NCBI GenBank assembly: GCA_029168955.1
Contig: JAPDOI010001077.1
Location: 1 to 64,000, forward strand
Direction of reading: 5' to 3'
Length of the DNA: 64,000 bases
Source: Aplectana chamaeleonis
Taxonomy: Eukaryota; Nematoda; Chromadorea; Rhabditida; Cosmocercidae
The stretch's first letter is position 1; each line of letters begins with the position of its first letter. A model generated the notes under the pieces. The model did no database searches, had not been told where the DNA came from, and saw only the letters and a list, made by a program, of their open reading frames with translations. The position numbers and the translations under genes are program-made. This document shows positions 1-12,384 of the stretch, piece after piece.

Positions 1-85
1 TCGTCTTCTCAAAGTTCCCCGACAAACCGCCTACGGAACAGTCAATTGAGGTACGCTTGATGACCGTATTCCTCCAGTACGGACG

Positions 86-920
86 GTGACCGTAGCGACA
101 AGACGTCTAAGAGAAATTCGGAAGAGACGCATAAAACGCAAGACCACGAGGAGTATGAGAGAAATGGCTCGAGACTTGAGCGTGTCGGAGGAAACCGTGG
201 AGAAGGTGGTCGAGGAGCAAGTCCATATGCGTTCCTACAATCTGCAAAAAGGACATGGCCTGAGCGATGCAGAAAATAAGGGGAGAGTGAGGAAATGTAA
301 GGGACTACTGCGGCGGGCCGAAAAAAATCAGCACCTGATGATGCTCTTCACAGTTGAAAAGCTGTTTACCGTGGAACAGAGCTACAACAGCCAAAACGTC
401 TAGGTGTTTGCACATGACAGTGAGGAAGCTACCAAGGCGGGAAGAATCGTTTCGCGCAGGGTAAAACAGAACGCGTCTGTAGTGGTTCGCACGCCTCTCA
501 CTTTTGCTGAAAAAGGTGTGAAAATCGATGCTGACACCTATCTGTAAGCCATTCTTGGGCAGCATATGTTACTGTGGTTGATGCAACATTAAAAAAGAGG
601 ATAATGGATGTTCCAACAAGTTTGGGCTCCAGCTCAAGTCTGAGATGGTCCAGCATTGGTGTCGTGAGAAACTACAGGACTTCGTCGCCGCGATTGAATG
701 GCTAGCAAACTACAGATCTCGGCGTAATGGATTACTGCGACTGGAGCATTTTGGAGAAGAAAGCCTGCGCTACAGAACACACCAGCATCAGCGCACTCAA
801 GTCTTCATTGAAGAAAGACTGGAGTTTCCAGACTTCCAATTCGCTTGCTTCTTTGACGAGTTATGCGGTCCGAACCATGTACGGGTATTTAATACGCACC
901 ATTAATGTTACTTTTGCGCG
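86..920 (+). pseudogene. Degenerate mariner/maT-like transposase
   Basis: Relic of an IS630-Tc1-mariner superfamily transposase, which would cut and paste its own element. The N-terminal part reads as a helix-turn-helix region (KRKTTRSMREMARDLSVSE) followed by the usual FT-EKLFTVEQSYN block. A FQQ-APAQ block lies near 611-634 and a VMDYCDWSILE block near 727-760, which resembles the DD37D (maT) branch because the third acidic position is Asp in MDY. It is clearly dead. The first catalytic Asp is Val (FTVEK), the second is Val (GTT at 620-622), there are in-frame stops from 403 onward, and the 620 and 730 blocks lie in different frames. No terminal inverted repeats were found. The 3' end runs into the foldback element at about 905. 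The superfamily call is firm; the subfamily is inferred. Confidence 0.75.
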
Positions 921-2531
921 ATCTACTTGCATATCGACACGGTAGGACCAGTTGGGACTACGGACGAACTAGGAGAGACTGCGAACGACTTAGGGAGGTA
1001 CTAACAAGGAAAGGATCACTGCAAACCGTGGCCATTCCAAATGAAAGAAGCGTTACTAGCATCAATTTTTGACCTAGAATTCTAATTTTTAGGTTGCAGC
1101 TGCGAATCGTTTCTCTGGAAGGAGTTATGGGCGCTCTTAGCGCTTCACTCGTAGACGCATCATACCGTGCAATAGTCTTCGTCGCATCCTAAGAAACAAC
1201 GATGTGACTTCTACACCAGGAATCATCTCATAGTGTGTTATAATGCCGAAATATGTTGCTACGGTAAACAAGGCTGTGCCCCCAGAGCCGTGACCGGTTG
1301 GCGCGGTGAAAGTGCCGGCTGCAGTGAGGAATCAGGTCACGTTTTCTAATCCAAGCCGCGCTCGTGGGTTTTGCACTCTTGTGAAGTATCCGATTTCATC
1401 TCGTAAAGTGCAAGGGATTAGTGGTTCTATTGCGCGAGAGCCAGAGCTTTTTTTTGAGAAAATGAAGCGTTTCAGTCGTGAAAGTCTGATCCCGTGGCTG
1501 GTGTTTTACTGTGAAAATATTTGGACTTGTAACAAATTATATCTACGGGCACATGTGGTTATTGTGAACAAAATGTTCAAAACAAAAGATCTCACAATGA
1601 GAACAACGAATGAAGTGAACTTTTGAACAACCATCAAAATCACACAGGTCTACCAATTGAGAAGGGAAACAGAGCTGAACCGGAGTTTCGAAATGTCCTG
1701 GATGGCTTCCATGATTCCCTGCCGCATACCATGAATCAGCGAGAAACTTCTTAAATATTGGAGCACAAAATTTTAAGTACGCAAGAGATAACAGTCGAAT
1801 GATTGATTCACGTGAGCATACGGAGTTGTCCAAATTGCGTGCTGTGAGAAGTAATGCGCTTGTACATAGACTTAAATTTTAAGTGAGATATTTTGAGGAA
1901 TTTGGTTGGAGTGAACGCGGGCGGACAAAGATCAATATTGATTGGGAGATCACGGCTTTGGAAAAAGTAGGCTGATCTGGCGCAAATGCCACAAACACAT
2001 AGTTTCTCGAAAGAAGCTCTTTTTTGGAAACTACTATAGGTCGTAACTGCCAAAATACCATATTTCTATCGTAAGGGGTGTTATTTGGGGTGCCGATCAC
2101 GTTGCTGCAGCCGGCACTTCCACTGTGCCAAACGGTCACGGCCCTGGAGGCTTCCTATATGACGGCGCGCAGTCTCGGTTATCGTAGCAACATATTTCGG
2201 CATTATAGCACACTATGAGATGATTCCTGGTGTAGAAGTCGCATCGGTGTACCTTAGGATGCTACGAAAACTCATGTATTGCACGTTATGATTCGTCTAC
2301 GAGTAAAGCGCTAAAACGCCTATAACTCCTTCCAGGGAAAATAATTAGCAGCTGCAATGAAAAATTCGAATTCTGCGTCGAAAATTGATCTTAGTAATGC
2401 TAATTTCAATTGGACGCAATGATCCTTTAATTGTTAGTACCTCCCTTAGTCCGCTTTCTCTCTTAGTTCGTCTATAGTCCCAACTGGTCCTGCCGGGTCG
2501 ACTTGCAAGTAGATCGCGCAAAAGGAACATC
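905..2531. mobile_element. Foldback DNA element with ~415-bp inverted arms
   Basis: Sequence from about 907 to 1,323 recurs in reverse complement at about 2,111-2,531. Outer tips read TTTTGCGCGATCTACTTGC on the left and the complement on the right, followed inward by shared GACCAGTTGGGACTA and GAGGTACTAAC blocks. Arms are roughly 85-90 percent alike by eye. The 790-bp centre has no recognisable transposase; a 106-residue open frame at 1,306-1,626 matches nothing I know. No convincing target duplication is visible, so the exact ends are uncertain by a few bases. Likely a non-autonomous foldback (possibly MULE-like) transposon. Confidence 0.75.
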
Positions 2532-2534
2532 AGA

Positions 2535-3790
2535 TCACCCTAATGATCTTGAAAGGTGCCGCATATCTGCATTGTCAGGCTTGGATAGAAGAAGGAAAAA
2601 GACCGGTCTTATCAATGCTGCCAAGATTTTATACGGGAGAATTGGGTTTTGGTATGACCATTTTTTCACTAAAACACCGTCGAGAACTTGAAGCGGTATC
2701 ACTGCAAATATCAATCACATATGCTCTTCCTTCTTCGTGACCTCCCAGTTTTTTGACCATATCTAATGCTCGGACAAATAAAATTTTCAAGGCTACTACA
2801 CGAAATATGTACATGCTTGGAGCACACACTATAGGGACTGCAGGCACAACAACTTTGAGCAGTCAAGGTACATCCTCGAATACTCGATGGAAGCTATAAT
2901 AAGGGCTCTGAATGGGTTAGCAATGTATAGAAATCTTAATAGGGCTCAAGCGTTCGATCTTTCTAGGTTCTCTCCAAGAAGGGGTGTTGAAAAGCAATTG
3001 TAACTGCTACGGACAGTGTAATATAATGTTACATTTTCCAGGTCAATGTAGTTGTGGACGTAAAAATCTTACCATCATATTGTCTCTAACACAAGTGCAC
3101 CTCTATTAAAAATACACCTCTAATGGAAGGACACCAACAAGAGAGGAATCGACAATGGAAATACAATCTCTTTTTGAACTACACTGTTATTAGTAGGATA
3201 TTTCAAAATAGGATAGGGGATAGAACTAAGGATTCTGAAACAGCTTTACGGCTTAGAAAAGGACGACAGTATTAACGCCTGGAAGCGATAACTTAATCGA
3301 GCTTGATTAGCTGACTTTTCGAGGTTTTTGTTCGACGATCTCACGAGGTTGTGGTAGGAATTTCCGCTAAGACAATTTTAAAATACATTGCAGGAAAATA
3401 GAATTACACACTATTTTTCGGGGTACACCTCTACTTGAAGTACACTAAAAAAACAAGACCTGTACAATTCCCGACCCCGACTTCGCAAATTTGCAAAAAA
3501 AAACGATTTTACGCGTTTTCCCTTTCTTATAACTTCATAAAGCTTGTGCTTGGTGCGATGTTAAGGGCATCACTGGAATTTCCTCAGCGAGCCATCCCAC
3601 TCTATCGAGATGCACAAGTCGCTTGTCTTTGAGAACCTTTGTGAGACTTCAGGACCGAACAAGGCTTTCTAGAAATTTCAGCCTTCTCTAGAACTAATGG
3701 AGCTTCCAGATATTCTCTATTTTTGAGCGATACTCTTTTCCGCGATTGGTGGCGAAGTCCGTTCCTCCACGTGGTGCCACTGGAGACTCC
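2535..3790. other. Intergenic stretch, no gene recognised
   Basis: AT-rich sequence with only short open frames and no recognisable domain. The phrase ACACCTCTA recurs near 3,110 and 3,425, which hints at old repeat debris, but no element boundaries could be drawn. Confidence 0.4.
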
Positions 3791-3976
3791 CTGTGCAAGA
3801 TCAGGGTGAGCTGAAGACGGACACTTACGATTCTGAAGCCAGACTCGGTCACAAGCCGGTCGATGAAAACAAAACCTGGGACACTTCCAGGGTCACAGCA
3901 CTATAGACGTAGCCTTCATTAACCAAACGATAGCTAGGGCGTCCCCCAGAAGCGACGCGCGTCGAAGCGCACCGAC

Positions 3977-4860
3977 GTGCCAATTATGCTAGGATTACCT
4001 ACGAATTCTGGACGGCGTAGGGTAAAGAAGCTAGTCCTCGGTGGTGGCTGCGATTCTCACGAGAAACACTCACCCTCCAGCCGACTCGCGACTCTGAATG
4101 TGGGATCGATGACTGGACGAGCGGCAGAAGTCGCAGCTGCATTTGAAGAGGGACGAACTGACGTGTGCGCCGTGCAAGAAACCGGACGGGCTTGTGTGAA
4201 GTTCAAAGACATAGGTGCAGGTTACAAGCTGATCTTCAATGGCAGTCCACGAGCGACTAACGGAGTTGGAATAATCGTTTCTGAACGCTATCGTGATTCC
4301 GTTGCTGGAGTCTTCCGGTAAGAAGACCGTCTCATGAAAATCATTTTGCGTCATCAGAACCCGCCACATGCATTTCTCCAGCGCATATGCTCCACAGACC
4401 GGCTCCACGAACGAAAAATGATTTCTAGGCACTCCCTGATAATGGAATCGCGGCCGTTCCGGTGGAAGATTGTCTTTTAGTAGCTGGCGACTTGAACGAC
4501 CACGTAGGACAGTTAAGCAACGGAGATCCCAGTCATGCTAGATTCGGCTACGGAAGATGGAAGGAATGATGGTGGTGAGCGGATTTTTGACTACGCTGGT
4601 AGTCACTGCCTTATACTGTTGAAAACATGGTACAGGAAGCGGTGCTCTCAACTGGCAAAGTATCATAGCAGAGCCGTCTCGTCGCAAATTGATTACTTCT
4701 TTGTGAGGAGCAAAGACCGTACGTTAGTTACTGATGCCAAGGTGATTTCTTATGGGGCGGTGGCCACTCAACATCGCTTACTCATCAGCATGTTCCGCAT
4801 TAGCACTTCGAAACAGCACCGCGCAGACCTCACAGGTCCTGCAAGGATCAGGTGATGGAA
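3977..4860 (+). pseudogene. LINE-M apurinic-like endonuclease domain, broken
   Basis: The N-terminal block contains LATLNVGSMTGR, then CAVQETGR (the QET motif with the metal-binding Glu), then GVGIIVSERYRDSV near 4,265-4,300. After a stop at 4,319-4,321 the domain resumes in another frame: LVAGDLNDHVG is recoverable around 4,475-4,510 (GD-N motif), and TQIDYF-like and ATQHR-like blocks appear near 4,680-4,790 (SSQIDYFFVRS, VATQHRLLIS). In working elements the last block carries a catalytic SDH; here it reads TQH, which some RTE lineages also show. Role in life: nicks target DNA to prime reverse transcription. Frameshifts make it non-functional. Confidence 0.75.
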
Positions 4861-5239
4861 TTTAAAGAATAAGGCACCCAAAATGATTAATAGAATTTAT
4901 CTAACGCAGATCAAAACCGTTGAAAAAAGCTGGGAAGGAGCAAAAAGGAGTATAGTTTGAGCTGCTCGCAGCGACCTTGGAACGACATAGCCTAGACGGG
5001 GATTCATCGAAAAGAAAGCGGGGGAGAAGGGTATAGCGTAAACGAGAGGCCAACGATATGAAGCTCTGCTTTGCGAGCTTGACACTATAAGGCGAGCGCG
5101 ATCTGTTATAGAAAAATTCGTAGGGATAAACGATGAACATGTCAGCTCCTATCAAATGCTGAGCAGGCGAAGAAAATATGTCGGCAGTTCTTTGACGCGG
5201 TGTCGACAGAGGAGTTACCGTACTTACCGTTACCTCATG

Positions 5240-6714
5240 CTCTTCCCATTGATGATTCAGTGTCGCCGATCACAGCAAGCGAAGTAGCAGAGGTTTTGTA
5301 AGCGGTGAGGAATTGCAAGGCTACCGGACCGGATGATATTGCCGTGGGGTTATGGAAAAGTCGAAGTTGAAACCCAACTGCCTGGCTTGCATTGTTATTC
5401 AACCGCATTGTGACTGAGCGCAAGGTTCCCTCAGACTGGAAGTCAAGCGCCACAAATCCGATTTTCAAGAAGAAAGAGAATCCTGCTGACTATAGCAACT
5501 TTCGGCCCATTCAACTCCTTAGCCATACAATGAAGATCTTTGAGAAAATTTTGGATAGGAGAAAACGTGATGTCGTTGTGCTGAGCGCAAATCAATGTGT
5601 TTTCGTCGAGAAATGCGGCACCATCGGAGCTATTCATGCCACCCGACTTTTAGTGGGAAAGCTGTTTATTTTGCCTTGCTTGATCTTGAGAAAGCGTTCG
5701 GCGGAGTCCCTCACAACGTGATATGGTATGCTCTGCGTAGCCGGGATGTGCCCAAATAATTGAATGATTGGGTGAAGCCTTCGTACGTGTACACTTCAAG
5801 TTGCACACGATCCGCGGCAGGAACATGAAGGCCTTTTCAAATTACTATTGAAGTCCATTAAGGCACTGCCTTTCCCCTTTGCTCGTCATTATCGTCATGG
5901 ATGTCATCACACAAGATTTGCAGCGTTCAGCCCCTTCGACACTGTTGTATGCTGACAATGTGATGCTCGCTTCAGGCGACAAAGATACTCTCAAAGCGCA
6001 AGTTCAAGCCTGTCACGACGGACTGGCAGAATTTGGCTTACTACTCAATAAAAAGAAAACGGAATACATGACGAATGCGGGTTGTGATAATTCCATTCAA
6101 GTCGACAACGCTCTCCCAAAGCACATACGTTTCGATATCTTGGATCGACGCCTACCGACTCTGGGACGTTAACGGCTGAAGTTGACGCACGCATCAATGC
6201 TGCTCGAATGAGATGGCGGGCCGCGAAAGGAGTACTCTGTGATAAGAAGGTATGCAACAAGTTCAAGTCAAAGATTTATCGTTCGGTTGTGAGGCCCGTC
6301 GCAATGTATGGCAGAGAGTGTTGTTCAATGACAGAGGAAGCAGAAAGACTGCTCGGCGTTATGGAAACAAAGATTCTGAGACCTGGTGGCCTGACACGTT
6401 TGTATCGAGTTCGGAAGAAGGTTGAGTGAAAGATTCGGTGTTGCGCCATTCCGGACAAACTTCGCGAACATCGCCTAAGATGGTATGTGCACGTTCCGCG
6501 AGCTGGAGAACACTCGATAGCGAAAGCGGCTGTGCAGCTCCAAGTGACGGGCCAGCGACCAAGGAGACGACCTAACCAGGGATGGTTGTATGTCTTGCAC
6601 ATCGATATGAAAATTGCAGGCCTCCATCTTGACAACGCGAACTACAAGGTGAAATGGCGGCAACGCTCGAAGAAAACCGGACCCTGCAACAGTGCGGGAC
6701 AGGACAAACGCTAA
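5240..6714 (+). pseudogene. LINE-M reverse transcriptase, broken, YADN
   Basis: Reverse transcriptase remnants in order: a GPDDIAVGLWK block near 5,328-5,355; SDWKSSATNPIFKKKENPAD and FRPIQLL near 5,430-5,520; and a catalytic-region block LLYADNVMLAS at about 5,942-5,974. The motif C aspartate pair is damaged: TAT GCT GAC AAT at 5,948-5,959 gives YADN rather than YADD. Downstream, SKIYRSVVRPVAMYG near 6,268-6,312 corresponds to the usual C-terminal region of RTE proteins. Multiple stops and frameshifts separate the blocks. Confidence 0.8.
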
Positions 6715-6819
6715 AGAGGAAGAAGACTCCCTTCCGAAGAAGATTCTCGGTAAGAATCGACTGGAATTCAGCAATCCACCGTGATCTTTTTTTTACCGCG
6801 AATTTGACAGAAAAAATTA

Positions 6820-8031
6820 CTCAGGCAAACCATCGCTCGGAGCGGGACCGGAGAGCGACTCGAGCGACGCTGTTTCTCTGCTCCGAGCGAAAATTAGCCA
6901 TCTACTCGGGCCACAGCAGCCGCTCTCCGCGCGACCGCAGTCCCGCTCAGAGCGATATTCAGTCGCACTTGGCACTGCGATGGCTGTCTGGGCTCTTTTC
7001 GAAATTTTCCCTGTTTTTTTTTGTTTTTCTTTATATCCGCCTCTTCTCGAGAGGTGCGTGAATGTCACGGCAGAGAAAACCCCGCCTCGGTCCGCAGCAA
7101 GGGCGTAACCTTCGCCGAGGTCTGCGGTGAGGAACCACACTCCCTGCGGTCCGCGGCGAAATCGCTCCCCCCAAGCTGTGAGGATCCCGTATCCCCCAAG
7201 CGTCCAAAATATGCTGGGCTCCAGAGAGAGACTCCAGGTCACCTTCCAGGGCCGGCATCAAAATGCTGAATGAGGACTCCAATGAGATGAGACACCTTTT
7301 ATACCGGCTGTGCATGTGATAAACACATTAGGACGTGATAATTCGCTTTACCATGTTTTTTCATGTCTGCGTCATGTCACCACGCACTCTTCAACTCGGA
7401 TGATGGGTTCCTCGGATGATGGGTAATGGATTTAAGCTCGGGGAAATCGCAGTGCCTGTATTCGGGAAGGCGAAAGGAGACCAAAATTTGCCAGGTGATC
7501 CGATTTGCCTGCCTGAGTAGTCACAGAAAGCGAAAAGACAAGGAAAAAAACGGAAATCGATTGTGCAAGGGGCGCTGTAACAGCTCGGCTCTGCCTGCAA
7601 ACACTCCATAACATCCTGCACACTTTTTCACGACGTCTGATGTATTCCCATTTGGGTCCCGCACACTTAATCAGGCACCCGGCGCTTCGCCAATTGCGTG
7701 CGGTATATTTTGTCCGGCGTCGGGCCCACTGTCACTGGGGTCCCGCACACTTTATCCGGCGCACCGCGAATTGGTTCCCGTATACTTTGTCGGGCGTCCG
7801 GCCCACTATCAGTGGGGTCCCGTACACTTTATCCCGCGTCCGACGCACTGCCACTGAGGTCCCACAGTTAATCACTATCTCTAGAGTTGGCACCGCTGTC
7901 GCCCCGAGAGCGACCGGACAGCGGCCGAGGGGCGAACTGGCACAGGACAGGGACTGCGGCGCCAGTTCGCCCGGGCGATGGCGTCATAATTGGGAGGAGC
8001 CGGTGTCGCTCTGAGCGATGGTTTGTCTGAG
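6820..8031. mobile_element. DNA transposon D1 (CTCAG...CTGAG), 1.2 kb
   Basis: Begins CTCAGGCAAACCATCGCTC and ends with the complement of CTCAGACAAACCATCGCTC; a TA dinucleotide flanks each end (6,818-6,819 and 8,032-8,033). Terminal repeats match over about 30 bp. It is a full-length paralogue of the element at 34,776-36,688, matching in the interior as well. No transposase is encoded; open frames on either strand are GC-rich and not domain-like. The interior contains a minisatellite (7,655-7,856). At 7,432-7,435 there is an unoccupied TTAA that is filled by a MITE in the other copy. Superfamily unresolved. Confidence 0.8.
7655..7856. repeat. 42-bp minisatellite inside D1, ~5 units
   Basis: Units begin GGTCCCG(C/T)A(C/T)AC and carry a TCCGGCG...GGCGCACTGCCACTG core. 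About 4.8 imperfect units fit in 202 bp, one unit being shortened. The equivalent array in D2 has nine units. Confidence 0.8.
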
Positions 8032-8065
8032 TATGTGAGCCGCAGAATTATCGCGAATCTTCTTT

Positions 8066-8514
8066 AGTGGCCGTATTCACGATAAATCCCGTTCTCGAGG
8101 TCTTGGTGTGAAACACTAAGTTGGCAGGTGCTGTAGAGGATAGGGTCGAAAAAAGCAACAAAAACTGGCCAGAAATAAATACAAACGGCTTTGAAAGCTC
8201 TCCCGGTGCGCCTACCTATCCCGGTCCGCCCCCCAATCGGACGACCTTGTGGCACCGCACACGTTTCGATAACAAATTGCCAAGCAACTCTGCCGCAGTT
8301 AGCATTATCGACTCGCGCAGATTTCGCGATTAGCGCGCGCTTGCCGAAATCAGCAGGGCCCATGATTCTCGTCCACGCCCTGGATTTAGAAACCGTTATG
8401 TTGACTTATTCTGGACGTTTTTCTTCCCTGTTTTTTCACTATTAGTTACCTCACGACCAAACAATCCCATTTGTTGGTCGAACTCGAGTGCGATATTCAT
8501 CGTGAACGCTGCCT
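8066..8514. mobile_element. TTAA-flanked MITE, family A (copy 1)
   Basis: Ends resemble the window's common MITE tip: degraded on the left (GGCCGTATTCACGAT) and intact on the right (ATCGTGAACGCTGCCT followed by TTAA at 8,515-8,518). The interior matches the copies at 51,127-51,620 and within 52.9-53.37 kb, the latter in opposite orientation. Non-coding. Confidence 0.8.
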
Positions 8515-8839
8515 TTAAAGCAATGGTCTGGTAGACATTCATGATTGAGATTTCGGTGGGCGATGGCCAAGATCAAAGTGGATTTGCTGCCGAACCCCGG
8601 TATGGCCGCATTCGCCTGGTCTTAGCAGTGGGATCCTGGAAGGATCTAGGCAAGGCCTTCATTCTGCAGCGGATCCACCGGGAATCTGTCGATCCGGCTC
8701 CGCCCCTGCACCGAGACCGCTGGTACTTTGAAGGTTTCCGATGTTACCCAGGCGATTCCCTCCAGAGTTTCGGGCAACCGCTGTTATCTCATTAGCTTGG
8801 AAAATATCGTGCACTTCATTTCGAAGCCTGATTTACTCG

Positions 8840-8925
8840 GGTCTATCGTGTGAGTATGCCGAGTCTCCTTCTTACCCACACTCTTCCGCTGTCTCTTTCC
8901 TCGTTCCTCGCTAGCTCTCAGAAAA
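8840..8925. repeat. Dispersed repeat L (fragment)
   Basis: Contains GTCTCCTTCTTACCCACACT followed by CGCTGTCTC. The same block, in either orientation, occurs near 10,370-10,470, 25,800-25,910, 45,725-45,850 and 52,380-52,500. Function and element type unknown. Confidence 0.5.
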
Positions 8926-9425
8926 TGCAGCACTGTGAATTTTGCTTCGAAATAGAACTAGAAACTGTGGTGGGAACGCCGAGTCGAAAGCGCTCAGTAT
9001 TGGCACGTCTATGCAGAAATTCCACGCTGGAATGTTGTCGATTCTCGAAAAAGTGAAGGTTCAAAAGTTGGCAGAGTTGGCATATAGCCAAAAGCACCAT
9101 AGCTCACATTTCGATTCACACTTTATGTTTCCCAGCGTCTGGCCATTCTACGGCTCAAGCCCGAGGAACACCCAGCTATCCCTCTCATTCGCGCATATGC
9201 CCTAACATCAGCTGCTACGGATGTTGAGCTCTTAGTTTCTACAAACCACTCGAGGATGTAGTAGCTAAAAAAAGAGTTTGCAAGATTTGCACGGCCAACT
9301 CAAATGCGTGCCCGGAAAGGCAATTGACGCAGAAGGAGGAGTTGGATCTTATCTAGGCAGCACCAAATCGGCAAGGGTTTCCACAGGGCAGAATCGTTGA
9401 GAAGCGACTGTTTATTTCACGGCTA
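8926..9425. other. Intergenic stretch, no gene recognised
   Basis: Short open frames only. From about 9,280 the text begins to resemble the linker of an RTE LINE, but the match is too weak to place a boundary. Confidence 0.35.
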
Positions 9426-9429
9426 CTTA

Positions 9430-10145
9430 CTGTATAAGAAGCCTGAACAACGAAGATGGGCTTGGGAGCTTGACGACCTATGAGATTGGCCATATTAGTG
9501 GGAATCGGCAACGAGCTGACCCAGACGTCGGCACTTTTTCTGGGTTCACAACTTGTTCCGACCAGGTACTGCTAAGTGCAAAGCTTCGACTTCATAATGC
9601 CTACACGCGAGAGCACCTCTTCCATATACTTTACAACACAATCCGAACCGTAGACACAGAGGTGATGCAGCGCAATGCTTGCATAGCTCATAACCTGCAA
9701 TAGAAAATAACCCTTCTCCAATACTTAGAAAACGGTCGATTTTGCTGTCTGAGAGGTAAAGAAAAACATCCCCTTAACCGAATGGCGTTACCACCAAGTG
9801 GCTCAGAGCAGCTGAATCACTTCTATGAGAAGTTCTCGCAAAAAAAATTCCGATAATTTTTTTGAGGGAACACATCCCCAGTGGAAGAACAGTACTGATG
9901 CCCAAAAACGAAGATTACACGGACATCTAAAAATATGGGCCAATCTCTTCACTTTCTGTACTGCGCAAAGAATCTGCAAGAATTTTGCTCAACCAAATAG
10001 AGTAGACTCTGTATGACTTCCAACAGAGCGAACAGCCAGGATAGCGGAAGGGAGGGTCACGGCTGTCTCGAGCACATTCGTGCGCGATGGCAAGTCGTTG
10101 AGCGAACAAGGGAGTACCACTTATCTCTAGCGCTGTACCTGATGA
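9430..10145 (+). pseudogene. RTE LINE fragment (endonuclease end to RT start)
   Basis: A strongly decayed relative of the LINE at 41.16 kb. KKPEQRRWAWEL near 9,440 corresponds to the endonuclease C-terminus, and SDQVLLSAKLRLHN at about 9,559-9,600 matches the SDHRMLRAKLRLHN of the better copy. TVDTEVMQRNA follows in the same order as TVDLEVMQRSV there. Around 10,015-10,130 traces of the fingers region (QQSEQPG, then RKGG) can be seen. Stops and indels are frequent. No intact domain remains. Confidence 0.7.
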
Positions 10146-11832
10146 CACTCGGCCTTTATGTTTATTAATTACACTATAAGAGGTCGAACATTGTAGGAGA
10201 TGGTCCAAATGGTCTACACTAGCCCTTGCAGCTATCACTTGATTCGCTAAGAGAATTGGAACAATGCTGGGGAAAAGTCTCCCACTAGCCATTATACTCA
10301 ATAATCAACCCTCTAGAAAAACTAGAACATTGTGAGAGATGGCCCAAATGACTCCCACAAAATGTTCTTTTTCGTGCTTGAGCGGAGCGAAGTAAGATGC
10401 AGCGCGAAAGTGTAGGGAAGCAGATGCAGCTTACGCGCACTCGATGGAAAGCAGTTTTAGTCCGAAGCAGAGGATAGGTGACGTGCGTTGCGTACCCGCA
10501 GAGGAGCAGAGGGAGCGCTGCCTCTTTGGTTGCTCCATTATGAGGAAGATCTGTTATCAAAATAGCAATCAGGATTGAACGAATTGTTGGCGGAAATTCT
10601 GCAAAGTGCCATGGAACGGGGATATACATACCATGAAATTCGCCATCGCCAGAGCAAGAAGAGGCGTATTTGTGAAATAGTCAATGGAAAAGGGAGTAAT
10701 GAAATAGTTGATAGGAGCGAGAGGAATAGCATGAGACCATATTTTGTGTGGCAGAACTAGCAAGGGGTCAGGAAGTGAATAAAACTCTACTTCTGAGTGG
10801 TGTTTACTGCTCTACAAATCAAACACAAGCCTCTAGGGTTTAATTATTGTAAAATCACAACACGTTGGATGTGTGTACATCTTTGCCTAAGGCACCGAGG
10901 TATAGCCGTCGACCAATATATCTCTTTTTCTTCTAATGATGTTTTGATAGCAACGACAGATTCAAATATTCGAAACTCGACCTATAATAATACAGTATTC
11001 AGCGACTGCTTCTCAAATAGATTCTAGAGTCCGATCGCACCGCGCCGCAATTGCTGACGATATGCGCGATTGATTTATCGCACTGAAAATCGCGCCACAC
11101 TACTCTCTGAATACCGCTGTATGAACGCATGCAATTATGTTTTTCTGCGTGCACTGAGCTAAAATGCACAGTCTTCCTCTAATTGTGTCCATATGGCTTA
11201 CGCAAGCTCTGTGGCACCTCTAGTGAGCTCCCGAATTCGATAATCACCAGCAGCGAGCGGCTGCTTTCTTGTCTAAGCCGTCATATTTCTCCAAAGCACC
11301 CCGCGCCCCCGCAGGCAATTATCGGAATTGAGAGCTCACTAGAAATGCCTCCAGGGTTTACTGTAGGTCTATACTCACACGTTAATGTAAAAAGTTCCTG
11401 AGAACGACTACCAAATTTACAACTGCGTAACTTCCTCCTGAATAAGTGAACTTCCCGACAGCAGAGTGACCTCTTGAACTCCTGGTTATCACTTAGAGCT
11501 TACAACTGCTTGCTGTAGTGACGTGGAAGGCAATGTGGCAAGCTTTGGTCACCTGGAATCCAAATTCCATCTCCTCTTGCACTTCCTGTTGTGGTGTGGC
11601 GTTTGTCACAAGCCATATTTCGTCACCCCTTCCGCTCTCTGTTGTGGTGTGATAGTGACGAGATTGCTAACAGGCAAGGTGATTGCAACGAGGCTGATAG
11701 TGAGAGGAAGCGGTGAGGGAGTATGCACTTCGTGCACCGTTCCTAAATTTCTTACCGAGATATTTCTAACTTTATTGATGAGTTGATTCGTGTTGTTCTC
11801 TATTTTATTAACAATTGCTTCTTTCGATTTAA
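10146..11832. other. Intergenic stretch with minor repeats
   Basis: No gene recognised. A short direct repeat (ACATTGTAGGAGATGGTCCA near 10,189; a variant near 10,326) lies about 137 bp apart. A reverse-oriented copy of repeat L is at about 10,370-10,470. Confidence 0.4.
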
Positions 11833-12380
11833 AGGCAGTGGTCGCGATCAAATATGCTTGTCGTGTTTTTTTCTCTAAACCCTTTTCTGGGTCTGGAGTA
11901 GTAGGACCTATGAGAAAAAATCGCGAAAAAAACACTGTTTTGGGCTAAATTTGAAGCCCGAACTTTCTTGTCTTTTGATGGTGAACGAGCCCACTCCACA
12001 TCATCGGCATCGGTGACCTCTTATATCAAGAACACCAGCTAGCTTGAAATTGAATTTCAATCAATGAAGCTCTGGATTTATGTACACATCTAGTTAAAAA
12101 CATTGACTGAAGTGATGCCTTCATTGTTCAACTGTTTTTATTCGTTAAATTTGCATTTATTTCGTCCTCTGAATGTCGATGATTTTTGACTACTCGGCAT
12201 GAGACGGCGATCTTTTTCGTCATCGCTGTGCACGTGTTCACGAACTGGCTGCGTTGGGCCTCAGAAACTCTAATTCTAGCCCGTTTTTCACCGCTCTACC
12301 TTCATAGTTTTTCAGCTGTTTTTCATCTAAGCTGATTTTTGTAGTTTTTTCTATAACGTTTTTCATCGTGACCACAGCCT
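11833..12380. mobile_element. TTAA-flanked MITE, family G (copy 1)
   Basis: 548-bp non-coding element bounded by TTAA at 11,829-11,832 and 12,381-12,384. Tips are AGGCAGTGGTCGCGATC and, on the right, CATCGTGACCACAGCCT. Homologous through their length to 58,427-59,000 (opposite orientation) and 62,371-62,908 (same orientation). Confidence 0.85.
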
Positions 12381-12384
12381 TTAA

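Larger units (their letters stand above)
3800..6750 (+). mobile_element. RTE-clade non-LTR retrotransposon, dead (LINE-M)
   Basis: Degenerate LINE with an apurinic-type endonuclease followed by a reverse transcriptase, the RTE-clade order. The 5' part near 3,800-3,980 has no usable frame and may be 5' UTR. The coding region from 3,977 to about 6,714 is broken into many frames. The 3' end is not sharply defined; no tail repeat like those of the other two RTE copies in the window is seen. The sequence is a different RTE family from the copies at 41.2 and 55.0 kb, judging from the endonuclease text. Confidence 0.8.

Noticed and set aside
6817..7242. 141-codon minus-strand frame in D1
   Set aside because: Not conserved as an open frame at the same place in D2, and no transposase motif.
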